A stretch of 64,000 nucleotides of DNA from Plebeiibacterium sediminum (GTDB lineage: Bacteria > Bacteroidota > Bacteroidia > Bacteroidales > Marinilabiliaceae), in assembly GCF_026013605.1 (NCBI RefSeq), contig NZ_JAPDPJ010000027.1, positions 1-64,000 of the forward strand, given 5' to 3'. Under the pieces are notes generated by a model that saw only the letters and a list, made by a program, of their open reading frames with translations, had not been told where the DNA came from and did no database searches. Both the position numbers and the translations under genes were made by a program. The first letter of the stretch is position 1; every line of letters starts with the position of its first letter. Shown here one piece after another: positions 52,083 to 61,720 of this stretch.

Positions 52083-53678
52083 TTAATTCCATCCGTTGTT
52101 TTGATTAAGATTAGGATTTAATAATCTTTCATTATATGGGAATGGGAAAAGTTCATCTCTTCCTGATTGGAATCCTACTGCATCCTGAACAGGCATTTCT
52201 GTTACATTATAATTAGTAGTTCCTTCAACATATCCATAAAAATTATACATTGTAAATCCTCTTGTTGCAAGAGCCGAAGAGGCATCTCCCCAACGTACTA
52301 AATCATAGAAACGTTCACCTTCATAAGCCATTTCTGCTCGTTTTTCATCTTTCAGTTCAGCTAATGTATAAGATGGTAAATTATCTAATCCTGCTCTGAA
52401 TCTGATTTCATTAATTGCTGCAAGACCTAAATCTGTTTTTGTTCCCGATTGTACACAAGCTTCTGCATAAAGTAATAATACTTCGGCATATCTCATTCCC
52501 GGCCAGTTAATTTTACTATGAATCACATTTACATCATAGAAATCATAAATTTCTTCAGCCCATGGTAACATTTTACTTCTAAAATATCCCTGACAGTCAG
52601 ACATGGCTGGAACTGAGTTCCAAAATTCACCTTTGGCATCTTCTGTATCGCTGGCTAAACCTAATTCAACAAATCGATTTAAAATATCTTCATAATCCCA
52701 GATAGTACCTAAGTAACGAGGTTTTCCTTTTTCACCTCTGGCCACCATAAAGTCATAAAAAGCTTTATTAAAATCAGCCATACCATAACCTTGAGCAGTT
52801 AATCCACCAGGAACTGTAACATTCTCCGATCTCCAGGTAAGGTTAACAGCTCTGTTATCACCTTCTCTTTCAAAATTGGCTTGATCTTCATCATCTACGT
52901 TAAATTCCCAGATGTACTCATCACAAAAGTCAGATGTAGTATGATATAATTCACGAAAATCATTAACCAACTGATATTTACCTGAATTAATTACCTGCTC
53001 CAACGAAGTGATTGCTCCTGAATAATTACCTTGAGTAAGTTGAGCTTTACCTAATAATGCATAAACTGCATGCTTTGTAACTCTTCCTCCAATAGCTTTC
53101 TGTTGACCTAAACCAGCTTTTTCTGGTAACAGCTTTAAAGCTTCATCTAAACTGGTTTCAACATAATTCCATAGTTCAGCAGGATTTCCATTAGCAGGCT
53201 GTAAATCAGCAGCTCCTAAAACATGATCAACTAATGGTGGTGTTCCATACATTCTGATTAAATTAAAATATGCATAAGCACGCCAAAAATACGCTTCGCC
53301 GATTACCTGATTTTTACTGTTTGAATCTGCAGGTAAATTTTCTATAATCATATTGCACAGATAGTTAACTCTAAATAAAGTTGTAAAATAACCATTCATA
53401 TCATGATTCTGAGATGTGATATTTACATTTGAAAATACGCCACCTGTACGTATACCATTATCTGACATACTGTTTAAAGTACCATTCCAAAACAGGCCTG
53501 TAAATACTTGCGAATAAACTTCTGCGATTAGCTGATCTGCTTGTTCATCTGATGCATTTGCATAATAATTGTCCGGAAGCAGAGCACCATGTTGTTCAAC
53601 ATCCAGTAAATCCTCATTACAAGAAATTATTATAATACCGGATATGATTATTGATATAATTAATTTAATTCTTTTCAT
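52083..53678 (-). CDS. SusD/RagB family surface glycan-binding lipoprotein
   Basis: 531 residues from the ATG at 53678 (MKRIKLIISIIISGIIIISC; Cys about residue 20 is lipidated). An earlier ATG five codons upstream is possible. Typical SusD features are the N-terminal DLLDVEQHG-like segment (EDLLDVEQHGALLPDNYYAN), TPR helices (YFNLIRMYGTPPLVDHVL), and the C-terminal RagB segment MRYAEVLLLYAEACVQSG ... AELKDEKRAEMAYEGERFYDLVRWG. It binds the substrate at the outer surface and closes over the SusC barrel. It follows susC by 26 bp, a two-gene transport unit. Confidence 0.95.
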   Translation of the reverse strand: MKRIKLIISIIISGIIIISCNEDLLDVEQHGALLPDNYYANASDEQADQLIAEVYSQVFTGLFWNGTLNSMSDNGIRTGGVFSNVNITSQNHDMNGYFTTLFRVNYLCNMIIENLPADSNSKNQVIGEAYFWRAYAYFNLIRMYGTPPLVDHVLGAADLQPANGNPAELWNYVETSLDEALKLLPEKAGLGQQKAIGGRVTKHAVYALLGKAQLTQGNYSGAITSLEQVINSGKYQLVNDFRELYHTTSDFCDEYIWEFNVDDEDQANFEREGDNRAVNLTWRSENVTVPGGLTAQGYGMADFNKAFYDFMVARGEKGKPRYLGTIWDYEDILNRFVELGLASDTEDAKGEFWNSVPAMSDCQGYFRSKMLPWAEEIYDFYDVNVIHSKINWPGMRYAEVLLLYAEACVQSGTKTDLGLAAINEIRFRAGLDNLPSYTLAELKDEKRAEMAYEGERFYDLVRWGDASSALATRGFTMYNFYGYVEGTTNYNVTEMPVQDAVGFQSGRDELFPFPYNERLLNPNLNQNNGWN

Positions 53679-53704
53679 AATTGATGTCTCCATAATTTAA
53701 TTCA

Positions 53705-56700
53705 TTAAAATGATAAATTAATTCCAAACACAACTTGTTTCATTGCTGGGTACTGAACTCTGTCAACTCCCATTCCTCCACCTAATGAAAGTGTTGGTCC
53801 TCCAGGAATTGTTACGGTGTCACCATTTTGAGTTCCACTCATAGATTCAGGATCGATACCTGGATAATCTGTAAATACAAAGAAGTTTTCTAATGAAGTA
53901 TAAACTCTTAAAGAAGAAACTCTAAGTTTTTTTGTAAGTGACGATGGTAAAGTGTATCCCAACTGAATTTCTTTAATTTTAAAGTATGATGAATTAAACA
54001 CCCAATGATCTGATGATGCATAATTTGCTGCACTTGGGAAAGACTGATATACTTGTGATGAAGGTTTTGAAGCCTGTGTATTCGATGCAGTCCAATGATC
54101 TTTATAAACAAATTCTGGTAAGTTCATGATTGGAAGGTCAGGTCTTACAACTCCGAAGAATAGTTCACTGCCATGCTGACCAGCACCAAATATTCTTAAA
54201 TCAATATTTTTAAACTCTGCACTAATTGTAGCTCCGTAAGTAAAATCAGGAATTGCAGATCCTGCATAATCTTTACCATCATCAGAACCCAATTCTTCAC
54301 CTGTTTTATAAATTGGCTGACCTGTTGTTTCATCAATATGATCCACCTGATATGTTCTTAGGTACCAAATAGGATATCCTTTTTCAAAATAGGTTGCATC
54401 TGTTAAGAAACCACCACCTCCGGCAAATCTTCCTTCACCATAAGGACTTTCTAATACTTCATTATGTAATGTTGCCAGGTTTCCGCTTAATTGGTATTTA
54501 AGTTTTCCTATTGATCCCTTGTAGCTTAATTCCATTTCTACACCACTGTTTTCAATTTCACCAATATTCTGAACAACAGTACTTGTACCTGAAATAACAG
54601 GAGCTGGTCCGGTTGCTAATAAACCATTGGTAACTTTTCTGTAGTAATCTAAACTAAAGCTTAAATGACTATTAAAGAAACGAGCATCGAAACCAAAGTT
54701 GGTTTGTTCTGATTCTTCCCATGTTAATTCATTATTTGGTAACTGATTAGAAGGTGCTGCTCCTGTTAATAACTGATTATTAAAATTATAATAACCATTA
54801 CCAAGTATTAACGAAGAAGTATAAGGATAGTCTCTTAATACATCTACATTACCGTTAATACCCCATGAAGCTCTAAGTTTAAAGTAGGATAATAATTTTT
54901 CGATACCTAAGTTTTGGAAGAATTCTTCATTTGAAATAACCCATCCACCGGATACTGCAGGGAAATATCCCCAACGATTTTCTTTTGACAATTTAGAAGC
55001 ATCAAATGCATCAGCACGGAAGCTGGCCATAAGCATATATTTACTTTGGTAACTCCAACCTAAACGGCCAAAATATGATAAACTGCGGGCATTAATATTA
55101 TTACCTCCCACATTATCAGTAGCATCAACTGAAGAATAATCTAAATAACGATAGTTTTCTGCATCATTAGCTAAACTTGTTGTTTCAGCACTAATAAAGG
55201 TATTGTTATTATTAGAATATTTCATACCTGCCATTGCAGTAAAGTCATGATCGCCTAAGGAGAACATGTAGTTGGCAAAGTTTTCCCATTGCACGTATAC
55301 ATTATGACTTAATTCAGCAGATAAAGCTCCGTTTTTAACAAATTGGTTTGGATTCCAATACCAACCATCAGAGTAATTTGAAATATGTAAGTTTCCGAAA
55401 CGATAACCAATTCTTGAAGTAAAGATTAATCCTTCAAGAGGTGTTAATTCTGCATACATAGTTCCATTGATATTTGATCTCCAGGTCTCGTTTTTAAAGT
55501 TTTCAATCATACCTCGAGGATTCCATAAAGTAGATTGTTGCAATAACGAAGCTCCATAAATTTGTCCATCACTATTTCTAAGAATATTAAATCCATCAGC
55601 TTCTGCACCTAATAGATTCAGACCATCAGGAGCTTGTGAATCATTAGTATAATATTCAGGAACAGTTGGATCGTAGAAATAAGCACCTCCGATAACACTA
55701 CCTGAAGCGGTGGCATCATTTGATGATACACTTACTACTTTTCCTCTTTCTAAAGAGTTTGTAGTTCCAACTTTTAACCAATCATTTACTTTATAACTGG
55801 CATTTACCTGTGCTGCTAATCTTTCATTTGTATCTTCATCACCTATAACCATTCCGTTATCAGAGTTATAAGTAATTGATGCATAATAGGAAGCCTGTTC
55901 TGTACCACCCTCAAAACCAATCGAATGACTTTGACGCATACCGTTTTCAAAAATTACATCATTCCAATCTGTATCTCCATTTTGAAAAGCTGATTCAGGT
56001 TGTCCTGCCTGCATCCAGTATTCTTTAAACTGAGATGCATTCATCATTTTCATTTTGTTGGTTTGAGACTGATTTGAATACATTCCATTATAAAAGAATC
56101 TACTTGCAGCAGCTTTACCTGATCTTGTTGTAATTAATACTACACCATTACCAGCTTCAGCACCGTAAATTGCAGCAGAAGCAGCATCTTTTAATACTTC
56201 AACTGATTCTACGTTGTTAGGATCAAGATAACCAATGTCATCTACTTTTAATCCATCAACAATGTATAATGGATCAGAAGTACCGTTATTAGAATAACCT
56301 CTAACCCTGAATGTAGGACTTGTACCTGGTGCTCCTGATAAACTTAGAATTTGTACACCGGCAACTTTACCTTGCATGGTTTTACCAACATCGCTGGTAG
56401 ATCTGTTTTTCAGTTCGTCCACATTAACAGATGCAATAGAACCTGTTAAATCACTCTTTTTCTGAACACCATAACCTACAGCTACAACTTCCTCTAATCC
56501 AATGGTAGATTCTTTCATAACCACGTCTATTCTGGTTCTATTTTCAACCGGAATATCTTGTTTATCCATACCAATGAAACTAAACTCAAGTACGTCAGTA
56601 GGTTTAACGTTATCTAATTTATATTTACCGTCTAAATCTGTAATGATACCATTGGTAGTACCTAAAACTACGATGGTTACACCGGGTAGTGGAGCTCCTG

Positions 56701-57127
56701 ATACATCTTTAACAGTTCCTTCAATAGACTTTGTTTCCTGTTGAATTTCTTGTTCTGCGTCAAATTCAGGTGCTAAAAGAATTTTTCTGTCAATTATTTG
56801 ATACTTAATTTCAGTATCTGAGAAAAGATCATCTAAAATTTTTTCAATCTTAGCTTCTTTTACATTAATTGAAACCACACGTTTGGTATCCACTAACTTT
56901 TCGCTGTATAAAAAATAGAATTCTGATGCTTGTTCTATTTCATCTAATGCCTCTTCTAAACTTTTCTCTTGTACATTCAACGAGAGAATAGTTTTTTGAG
57001 AATAGGAATCTGTAGCGTACATTTCAAACGCTGATATGAGAATTAAAAATAGGGTAATTCGCATAATTTTGAATGTTCTTGTTAAACTAAAAGAAAAACA
57101 TTCAGAAAGAAATCTGGATTTTTTCAT
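53705..57127 (-). CDS. SusC-type TonB-dependent transporter with STN domain
   Basis: 1140 residues. A long leader (about 1-40; TFKIMRITLFLILISAFEMYA) precedes an STN domain (about 45-115; LSLNVQEKSLEEALDEIEQASEFYFLYSEKLVDTKR), then a carboxypeptidase-D regulatory-like domain (about 130-205; IEGTVKDVSGAPLPGVTIVVLGTTNGIITDLDGKY), the plug (GYGVQKKSDLTGSIASVN ... LYIVDGLKV) and the barrel, ending QVVFGINLSF. The STN domain is the segment that contacts anti-sigma factors, and the next two upstream genes encode FecR and an ECF sigma factor, so ligand binding probably signals through them to the sigma factor. It imports an oligosaccharide or glycoside with SusD. Confidence 0.95.
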   Translation of the reverse strand: MKKSRFLSECFSFSLTRTFKIMRITLFLILISAFEMYATDSYSQKTILSLNVQEKSLEEALDEIEQASEFYFLYSEKLVDTKRVVSINVKEAKIEKILDDLFSDTEIKYQIIDRKILLAPEFDAEQEIQQETKSIEGTVKDVSGAPLPGVTIVVLGTTNGIITDLDGKYKLDNVKPTDVLEFSFIGMDKQDIPVENRTRIDVVMKESTIGLEEVVAVGYGVQKKSDLTGSIASVNVDELKNRSTSDVGKTMQGKVAGVQILSLSGAPGTSPTFRVRGYSNNGTSDPLYIVDGLKVDDIGYLDPNNVESVEVLKDAASAAIYGAEAGNGVVLITTRSGKAAASRFFYNGMYSNQSQTNKMKMMNASQFKEYWMQAGQPESAFQNGDTDWNDVIFENGMRQSHSIGFEGGTEQASYYASITYNSDNGMVIGDEDTNERLAAQVNASYKVNDWLKVGTTNSLERGKVVSVSSNDATASGSVIGGAYFYDPTVPEYYTNDSQAPDGLNLLGAEADGFNILRNSDGQIYGASLLQQSTLWNPRGMIENFKNETWRSNINGTMYAELTPLEGLIFTSRIGYRFGNLHISNYSDGWYWNPNQFVKNGALSAELSHNVYVQWENFANYMFSLGDHDFTAMAGMKYSNNNNTFISAETTSLANDAENYRYLDYSSVDATDNVGGNNINARSLSYFGRLGWSYQSKYMLMASFRADAFDASKLSKENRWGYFPAVSGGWVISNEEFFQNLGIEKLLSYFKLRASWGINGNVDVLRDYPYTSSLILGNGYYNFNNQLLTGAAPSNQLPNNELTWEESEQTNFGFDARFFNSHLSFSLDYYRKVTNGLLATGPAPVISGTSTVVQNIGEIENSGVEMELSYKGSIGKLKYQLSGNLATLHNEVLESPYGEGRFAGGGGFLTDATYFEKGYPIWYLRTYQVDHIDETTGQPIYKTGEELGSDDGKDYAGSAIPDFTYGATISAEFKNIDLRIFGAGQHGSELFFGVVRPDLPIMNLPEFVYKDHWTASNTQASKPSSQVYQSFPSAANYASSDHWVFNSSYFKIKEIQLGYTLPSSLTKKLRVSSLRVYTSLENFFVFTDYPGIDPESMSGTQNGDTVTIPGGPTLSLGGGMGVDRVQYPAMKQVVFGINLSF

Positions 57128-57173
57128 AAATTTGTGATTTAGCTTTATAAAAATTTCATAAGGGATTTTTTGA

Positions 57174-57195
57174 GGAAATCGTTGGCGCGATTTCC
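57174..57195. promoter_or_regulatory. Hairpin in the susC leader, plus-strand terminator shape
   Basis: Perfect 8-bp stem GGAAATCG (57174-57181) / CGATTTCC (57188-57195), loop TTGGCG, followed on the plus strand by a run of nine T. On the plus strand it looks like an intrinsic terminator although no plus-strand gene is present, so it could end an antisense RNA against the susC leader, or form a leader hairpin in the sense RNA. Confidence 0.45.
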
Positions 57196-57205
57196 TTTTT
57201 TTTCT

Positions 57206-57230
57206 TTTATGGTCCTCCTGTTTGTTTCAT
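57206..57230 (-). promoter_or_regulatory. Partial recurrent upstream element in the susC leader
   Basis: Minus strand ATGAAACAAACAGG followed directly by AGGACCATAAAAG. The two ends resemble the first block (copy a) and last block (copy f) of the recurrent element with the middle missing. Confidence 0.35.
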
Positions 57231-57264
57231 TGTAGATTTTTCTAAATAATTTGATTGTTGGGTT

Positions 57265-58308
57265 TTACTTTTTGTATATGAGTACTTTTTTCTTAGTTAT
57301 TGTATTGTCATTCAATATTTTTTTGTCTATTATTTTATAATCCAATGGTGAAATTAAACTCAGGAATCGTAACACTTCTTCCAATGAATCATCCTGAAAG
57401 GTTCCCCGAATAGAGTGTTTCTTTAACTCATCATCCATAATCTGAACATCAACATTATACCAACGTTCTATCCTTTTGGCCACATCAACCATTGCATCAC
57501 CCCTGAATACCAGGTTACCTTCTCTCCATGCTCCAAATTTATAGGCTTCGGTTTCACTTATTTTAATTTTTCCATCTTCGAGTAACAGCTTTTCATTTGG
57601 TTTAATTTCAAAGCCTTTAGTTGAATTCTCTGTTGGCGTAAATTTTACTTTACCTTCTTCTAAAGCCAGTTCTATAAAGTCTTCTTCCGGATAGGCATAT
57701 AAATTAAATACTGTTCCTAAAACTTCCACTTTTGATTTTCCTGCTTCAATTTCGAAGGGATGAATGGTATCGTGTGCTACATTAAACCATCCTTCTCCTT
57801 TCAAATTAATTTTTCTGTTATCGTTAAATGGTAAAGAATAAGATAAAGAAGATCCGCTGTTTAACCATCCATAGGTACCATCAGGAAGTGTAAAATTTAC
57901 TCTTGCACCCATTGGTACGGTAATTATATTTTCAGAAACTTGCATTGCAAAATTGCTGTTTGTAACGTTTTTTGTGTTAAACCATAAATAACCCCCTACG
58001 AGTATAGGTAGAATTAAAATTGCAGCAACTTTTGCATACCATTGGTATATTTGTTTTACCAGTTGTTTTTTCTTTTCTGTTTCTTGTTGACTGATTAGAT
58101 AATTTACTTTATAAAAAATATGGTCTGTATTGTATTCATCAGCTTTATGACTTTCAAAGTATTTTTTTAGCTCATCCTGCACATAATGTTTAAAATCTTT
58201 ATCTTCTGCATGCTCGTAGAAAAGATTATAAACACTTTTTTCTTCTTCAATATTCGCACTACCTCCAAAGAATCGTTTTAGTAATTGTATTTCATCTTGC
58301 TTAATCAT
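57265..58308 (-). CDS. FecR-family anti-sigma factor
   Basis: 347 residues. The cytoplasmic N terminus (1-80; LLKRFFGGSANIEEEKSVYNLFYEHAEDKDF) is the sigma-binding part, a single membrane helix is at about 88-107 (AAILILPILVGGYLWF), and the periplasmic FecR domain (about 125-230; TVPMGARVNFTLPDGTYGWLNSGSSLSY) and the DUF4974 domain (about 265-335; NVDVQIMDDELKKHSIRGTFQDDSLEEVL) follow. It holds the sigma factor and receives the signal from the STN domain of the SusC protein. It lies between the sigma gene (180 bp) and susC (137 bp). Confidence 0.94.
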   Translation of the reverse strand: MIKQDEIQLLKRFFGGSANIEEEKSVYNLFYEHAEDKDFKHYVQDELKKYFESHKADEYNTDHIFYKVNYLISQQETEKKKQLVKQIYQWYAKVAAILILPILVGGYLWFNTKNVTNSNFAMQVSENIITVPMGARVNFTLPDGTYGWLNSGSSLSYSLPFNDNRKINLKGEGWFNVAHDTIHPFEIEAGKSKVEVLGTVFNLYAYPEEDFIELALEEGKVKFTPTENSTKGFEIKPNEKLLLEDGKIKISETEAYKFGAWREGNLVFRGDAMVDVAKRIERWYNVDVQIMDDELKKHSIRGTFQDDSLEEVLRFLSLISPLDYKIIDKKILNDNTITKKKVLIYKK

Positions 58309-58488
58309 CTGCTTTTTTTAATTCTTAAGAAATAGAATGAATAACATTTTATTTCGTTTGTTAACATTTATTAAGGTTCTTTTATAAGTAATAGCATTTC
58401 CACGAAAAAATCTCACGAAAAAATCTTAAGTTTTTTTTAAAAAAAAGTTTTATTTAATTTCTATTAGTCTGTTTTAGTGCACATTACA

Positions 58489-59076
58489 CTAAATAAAAAA
58501 AAGTATAAAAAATAGAAAAAAAGCGGGATTCGAAGATGAGATATGTTTGCGGATAAATTTTAATGCGGCAGAAATATTGTTATCCACTGTACCTGGGGAT
58601 ATATTAAGTTCTTCTGCAATTTCTTTAGTACTTTTTCCTTCTTTTCTACTCTTAATAAAAACCTGTTTTTGTTTATCCGGAAGTAAATCTATTAATTTAT
58701 CCACTTCTTCAAGAACGAATTTATACTCGATCTGCTTTTCTAATTCATAGTCTGAACGTATAGAAACGGCACTTTCTGCGCTAATATCAAAAAAGATCTT
58801 CTTCTTTTTAAATACGTGAACCATCTCGTGATAAGCAATAGTGAACAAATAGGATTTCAGTGAATGTTCTTTTTTGACATTTTTTCGGTTCTCCCACACT
58901 TTTAAAAATACATTTTGTACCAGACCTTCAGTTTCAACTTCTGATTTTAAATGCTTAATTGTAAAACCATACAAACGAGAGCTGTATTTCTTAAAGATCG
59001 CGTTAAAAGCATCCATCTCTCCTTTCTGGAGACCTTCAGCCATATCGTAGTCCGAATTGTATTCCTTCTTAATCAT
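58489..59076 (-). CDS. ECF RNA polymerase sigma factor of a SusC-FecR system
   Basis: 195 residues. Region 2 is at about 20-90 (FNAIFKKYSSRLYGFTIKHLKSEVETEGLVQNVFLKVWENRK) and region 4 at about 125-180 (LIDLLPDKQKQVFIKSRKEGKSTKEIAEELNISPGTVDNNISAALKFIRKHI). The hydrophobic tail NPAFFLFFILFFI is common in Bacteroidota ECF sigma factors of this class and may touch the membrane. With FecR and the STN-bearing SusC it forms a cell-surface signalling cascade. It probably directs transcription of susC and perhaps the enzymes downstream. Confidence 0.94.
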   Translation of the reverse strand: MIKKEYNSDYDMAEGLQKGEMDAFNAIFKKYSSRLYGFTIKHLKSEVETEGLVQNVFLKVWENRKNVKKEHSLKSYLFTIAYHEMVHVFKKKKIFFDISAESAVSIRSDYELEKQIEYKFVLEEVDKLIDLLPDKQKQVFIKSRKEGKSTKEIAEELNISPGTVDNNISAALKFIRKHISSSNPAFFLFFILFFI

Positions 59077-59446
59077 TAACTATTGAAAAGATGTGTGTTT
59101 TGGATTTTGCGTTTATGAAGATAAAAAAAATATTAATCTCATATATAAATTAATATATTTAGATTTAATATAATTTAACATTAAATGATTTAAATGATTA
59201 TCCAGCAAAGTGATACTATCAGCCACCTTAATTAAAAAAAAGAATTATCGTTTTACAAATAGTGCTGGTTATTGTGTTTTTCCCTGAAGAAAGCCAGATC
59301 TTACAGATTACATCAACGATTCTCCTGATCGCTGTTTAACCAATTTCTCAAATTATTATAAATAGAATACAATAGAACATGCAGTTTTCTTACTGTTGAC
59401 TTTTTTTATAAATGTATTAACTTATCTATAAAAACAAGGTGTTATT
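59077..59446. other. Intergenic region upstream of the ECF sigma gene
   Basis: 370 bp, AT-rich, between the divergent sigma and small lipoprotein genes. Both promoters must be here, but I cannot point to convincing -33/-7 pairs. No repeat or ORF was found. Confidence 0.5.
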
Positions 59447-59935
59447 ATGAAACCAATAGCGTTTTTCACAATATTTTTCCTTTCATTGATGCATTCGACC
59501 TGCAATCCTGAACAAAAAGAAATTAGAGGAACATGGACCATTGATGATAAGTCTTCTTCTACCCTTTTTATATTTGATAAAAACGGCTCCTATACAAATC
59601 TGGTATATGATAAAGTTTATACCAACAACAAGGAAGACATGGTATTTCAAAATGGATCATTGGGATATTATAAGTACGCAGATACTCATAAATACGATCT
59701 TTATCCGTTTGACGTGGATATATCTCCAATACTTGGAAAATCAGTAACAGATGCAACAATCGGTTTGTACTTAAATAATTGTATGAAAAACCATTCAAAA
59801 CCTGATTTGGATCATATTACGCCTACTTTTATTGCTCAAATTAAAAAGGATGGAGAACAACTTCAAATCATACAGAATAATAAACTAATAATTGAACTGA
59901 ATAAGAGACATATAAAATTTGGAGACAAAAGATAA
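59447..59935 (+). CDS. Small exported protein of unknown function
   Basis: 162 residues, not recognised as a known family. The N terminus MKPIAFFTIFFLSLMHSTCNP is a signal peptide, with a cysteine at about residue 19 that may be lipidated although the lipobox is weak. Segment EIRGTWTIDDKSSSTLFIFDKNGSYTNLVYDK resembles the lipocalin-like beta hairpins of DUF4488/DUF4923-type Bacteroidota lipoproteins, so a small beta-barrel is likely. It is transcribed on the plus strand, isolated from its neighbours, and followed by a weak inverted repeat ATAGGC (59936-59941) / GCCTAT (59959-59964). Confidence 0.75.
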   Translation: MKPIAFFTIFFLSLMHSTCNPEQKEIRGTWTIDDKSSSTLFIFDKNGSYTNLVYDKVYTNNKEDMVFQNGSLGYYKYADTHKYDLYPFDVDISPILGKSVTDATIGLYLNNCMKNHSKPDLDHITPTFIAQIKKDGEQLQIIQNNKLIIELNKRHIKFGDKR

Positions 59936-60693
59936 ATAGGCTTTTATTTTCCTAATTTGCCTATATCTTATTCCTATCGGTTAATCTCTTTTCTCCAATC
60001 TACCATTCTTCCTTTTTTCTTTTATCTAAAGTTTATATAGACAGGCATTTAAAAAATATTGTAACTTTATCATTACTTTTTACTCTTATTGATAACTGAA
60101 TATGAAGTACAAATAGTTTTAAAATATTCTATTATGTGCTTATAAGGTTTAAAAATGACTAATATTCCTCGAAATCCAGATTTGGTAGGAAAATATTGCA
60201 ATATAGACTTTTATAGGCACGGCTTCGCAAGTTTATCGCAAAATTAGGCCATTTTATCGCAAATTTATCGCAACTGCATCGCAAAGGAGACTAGACAGCT
60301 ACGCAACTGCTTCGCAAATGGTCGCAACCGCAACGCAACCTGTACACAATTTCTACACCATAGATTTGCGATCCTGGCACGATAAAGTGATGATTAGCTT
60401 GCAGAAAACAGAATGTTTGTATAGTAATTGGCTCAGTGCTGACTAATTAATGAATAGTACAAATTTTAATTATTTGGTTGATGCTATCTGGTTCCTATTA
60501 CAACTTCACTTTCAACCTATATAGATCATACATATAAGACATATATTCAAGGCTTTAAAATAAAATTCAGAGACTATAATCCAGAAGTCATAGTGTGATA
60601 TTATAACGCTAATTAACCCCCTGTCATTGGATACACTTGGTTAATGCATTAAATTATTGATTCAAAAAACCAGACTACAGTATTGTTTCTGCA
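59936..60693. other. Intergenic region with 11-bp iterons
   Basis: 758 bp with no credible ORF. Its outstanding feature is the 11-bp tandem array at 60220-60338 (listed separately). An inverted copy of the motif (TTTGCGAT) is at 60365-60372. The remaining sequence is ordinary AT-rich intergenic DNA. Confidence 0.6.
60220..60338 (+). repeat. Array of eleven 10-11-bp iterons ending in CGCAA
   Basis: CGCAA starts at 60226, 60237, 60258, 60269, 60280, 60302, 60313, 60323 and 60334. The array splits into 11 units of 10 or 11 bp; nine end in CGCAA, usually as TCGCAA, and two (units 3 and 7) are decayed. All are in the same orientation. An 11-bp unit cannot encode a repeated peptide in one frame, so this is a DNA-level repeat. 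Confidence 0.8.
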
Positions 60694-61272
60694 TTAATTT
60701 TCAAGTATATCTTTAATCTTCTTTTGAATAAATATCCTTCGGGTGAATACTGTAGGCCGTATAAATACTAATTCATTATTGACTTTTGATGTTTTATTAT
60801 AATATGGCAACATTAGTTGATAAAAAGGTTGAGAGCCTAATTCAAGCAGTTTTTCTTTGGCTATTTTTAAAGTTAGAGAAGTGGAGTAGTTATTTATTTT
60901 ACTGGGTTTGAATGAATCTTCTACCTGTTCGGAAGATTCAATAAATGTATTAATACCTTTCATTTTAAGATCTACAATGTTGCCATTCTTTGCTAAAAAT
61001 GAAATAGATTTAGCTTTATTAAAACATATATCATCACGAAACTCTGAATCTGGTGCATAAAGTTTAAATTTTATATAATAAGCGGTATCAGTTGGATTTA
61101 TATCTTTTATAAAGGAGATACCTAAGTATAAAAAATTGCTAAAATCACTTGAGCGACCATAAACATGTTTTGCTCTGGTTGAAACTTTATTTTTATTTAC
61201 TGTATCTGAAAAACAATCTGTTGAATGAACCAGAATACAACAACACACAACTATAATAAATTTATTCATCAT
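60694..61272 (-). CDS. Exported protein of unknown function
   Basis: 192 residues, not recognised. The N terminus MMNKFIIVVCCCILVHSTDCFSD is a signal peptide. The mature part contains FLYLGISFIKDINPTDTAYYIKFKLYAPDSEFRDDI, SISFLAKNGNIVDLKMKG and KINNYSTSLTLKIAKEKLLELGSQPFYQLMLP, suggesting a beta-rich periplasmic or surface protein. It is transcribed alone; its start is 448 bp from the next gene upstream. Confidence 0.72.
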   Translation of the reverse strand: MMNKFIIVVCCCILVHSTDCFSDTVNKNKVSTRAKHVYGRSSDFSNFLYLGISFIKDINPTDTAYYIKFKLYAPDSEFRDDICFNKAKSISFLAKNGNIVDLKMKGINTFIESSEQVEDSFKPSKINNYSTSLTLKIAKEKLLELGSQPFYQLMLPYYNKTSKVNNELVFIRPTVFTRRIFIQKKIKDILEN

Positions 61273-61720
61273 TAAATGGAATGATTTTTATTTTGGGTTA
61301 TACTGATATAGGTAATAAAACATGGCCAGTTTTAAAAGGCAAATTTATCATCAAACCAAAACGTTAATTAAAAATGCGCAAATATAATATTATTATGCAA
61401 TCACGCTTATTGTATAGATTAGTTTTAATAGCTGTTTATGCATTTTTAGTTGTTGTTTTTCAGAAGAAGTTATACAATAGCTTAGCATTCTGTCTGGCTT
61501 GGTTTTAGATACAAACGTCAAGTCTCATAAATTCTAAATACTTTTAATTGTTCACTCCTCAAAGGTTAGCAGTATCAATTCCTATCGAGATAATAATCTG
61601 AACCTTTAAATTTGAAATGCAATAAATCATCCATATTGACATAAAAAAAAACGATCCGGTCATAAGAACCGGATCGTTTACTATTATTTTAATGTTTGTT
61701 TCTATAACACAACTATACTG
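61273..61720. other. Intergenic region with terminator
   Basis: 448 bp between the unknown exported protein and the TPR gene. It contains the strong terminator at 61648-61679. I see no other feature. Confidence 0.6.
61648..61679 (-). terminator. Strong Rho-independent terminator of the DUF5107/TPR gene
   Basis: Perfect 12-bp inverted repeat AAACGATCCGGT (61649-61660) / ACCGGATCGTTT (61668-61679), loop CATAAGA. On the minus strand a run of about eight T follows. Confidence 0.9.

Noticed and set aside
60220-60338. CRISPR array or coding repeat
   Set aside because: Units are only 10-11 bp without spacers of constant length, and the period rotates the reading frame. It does not fit either category.
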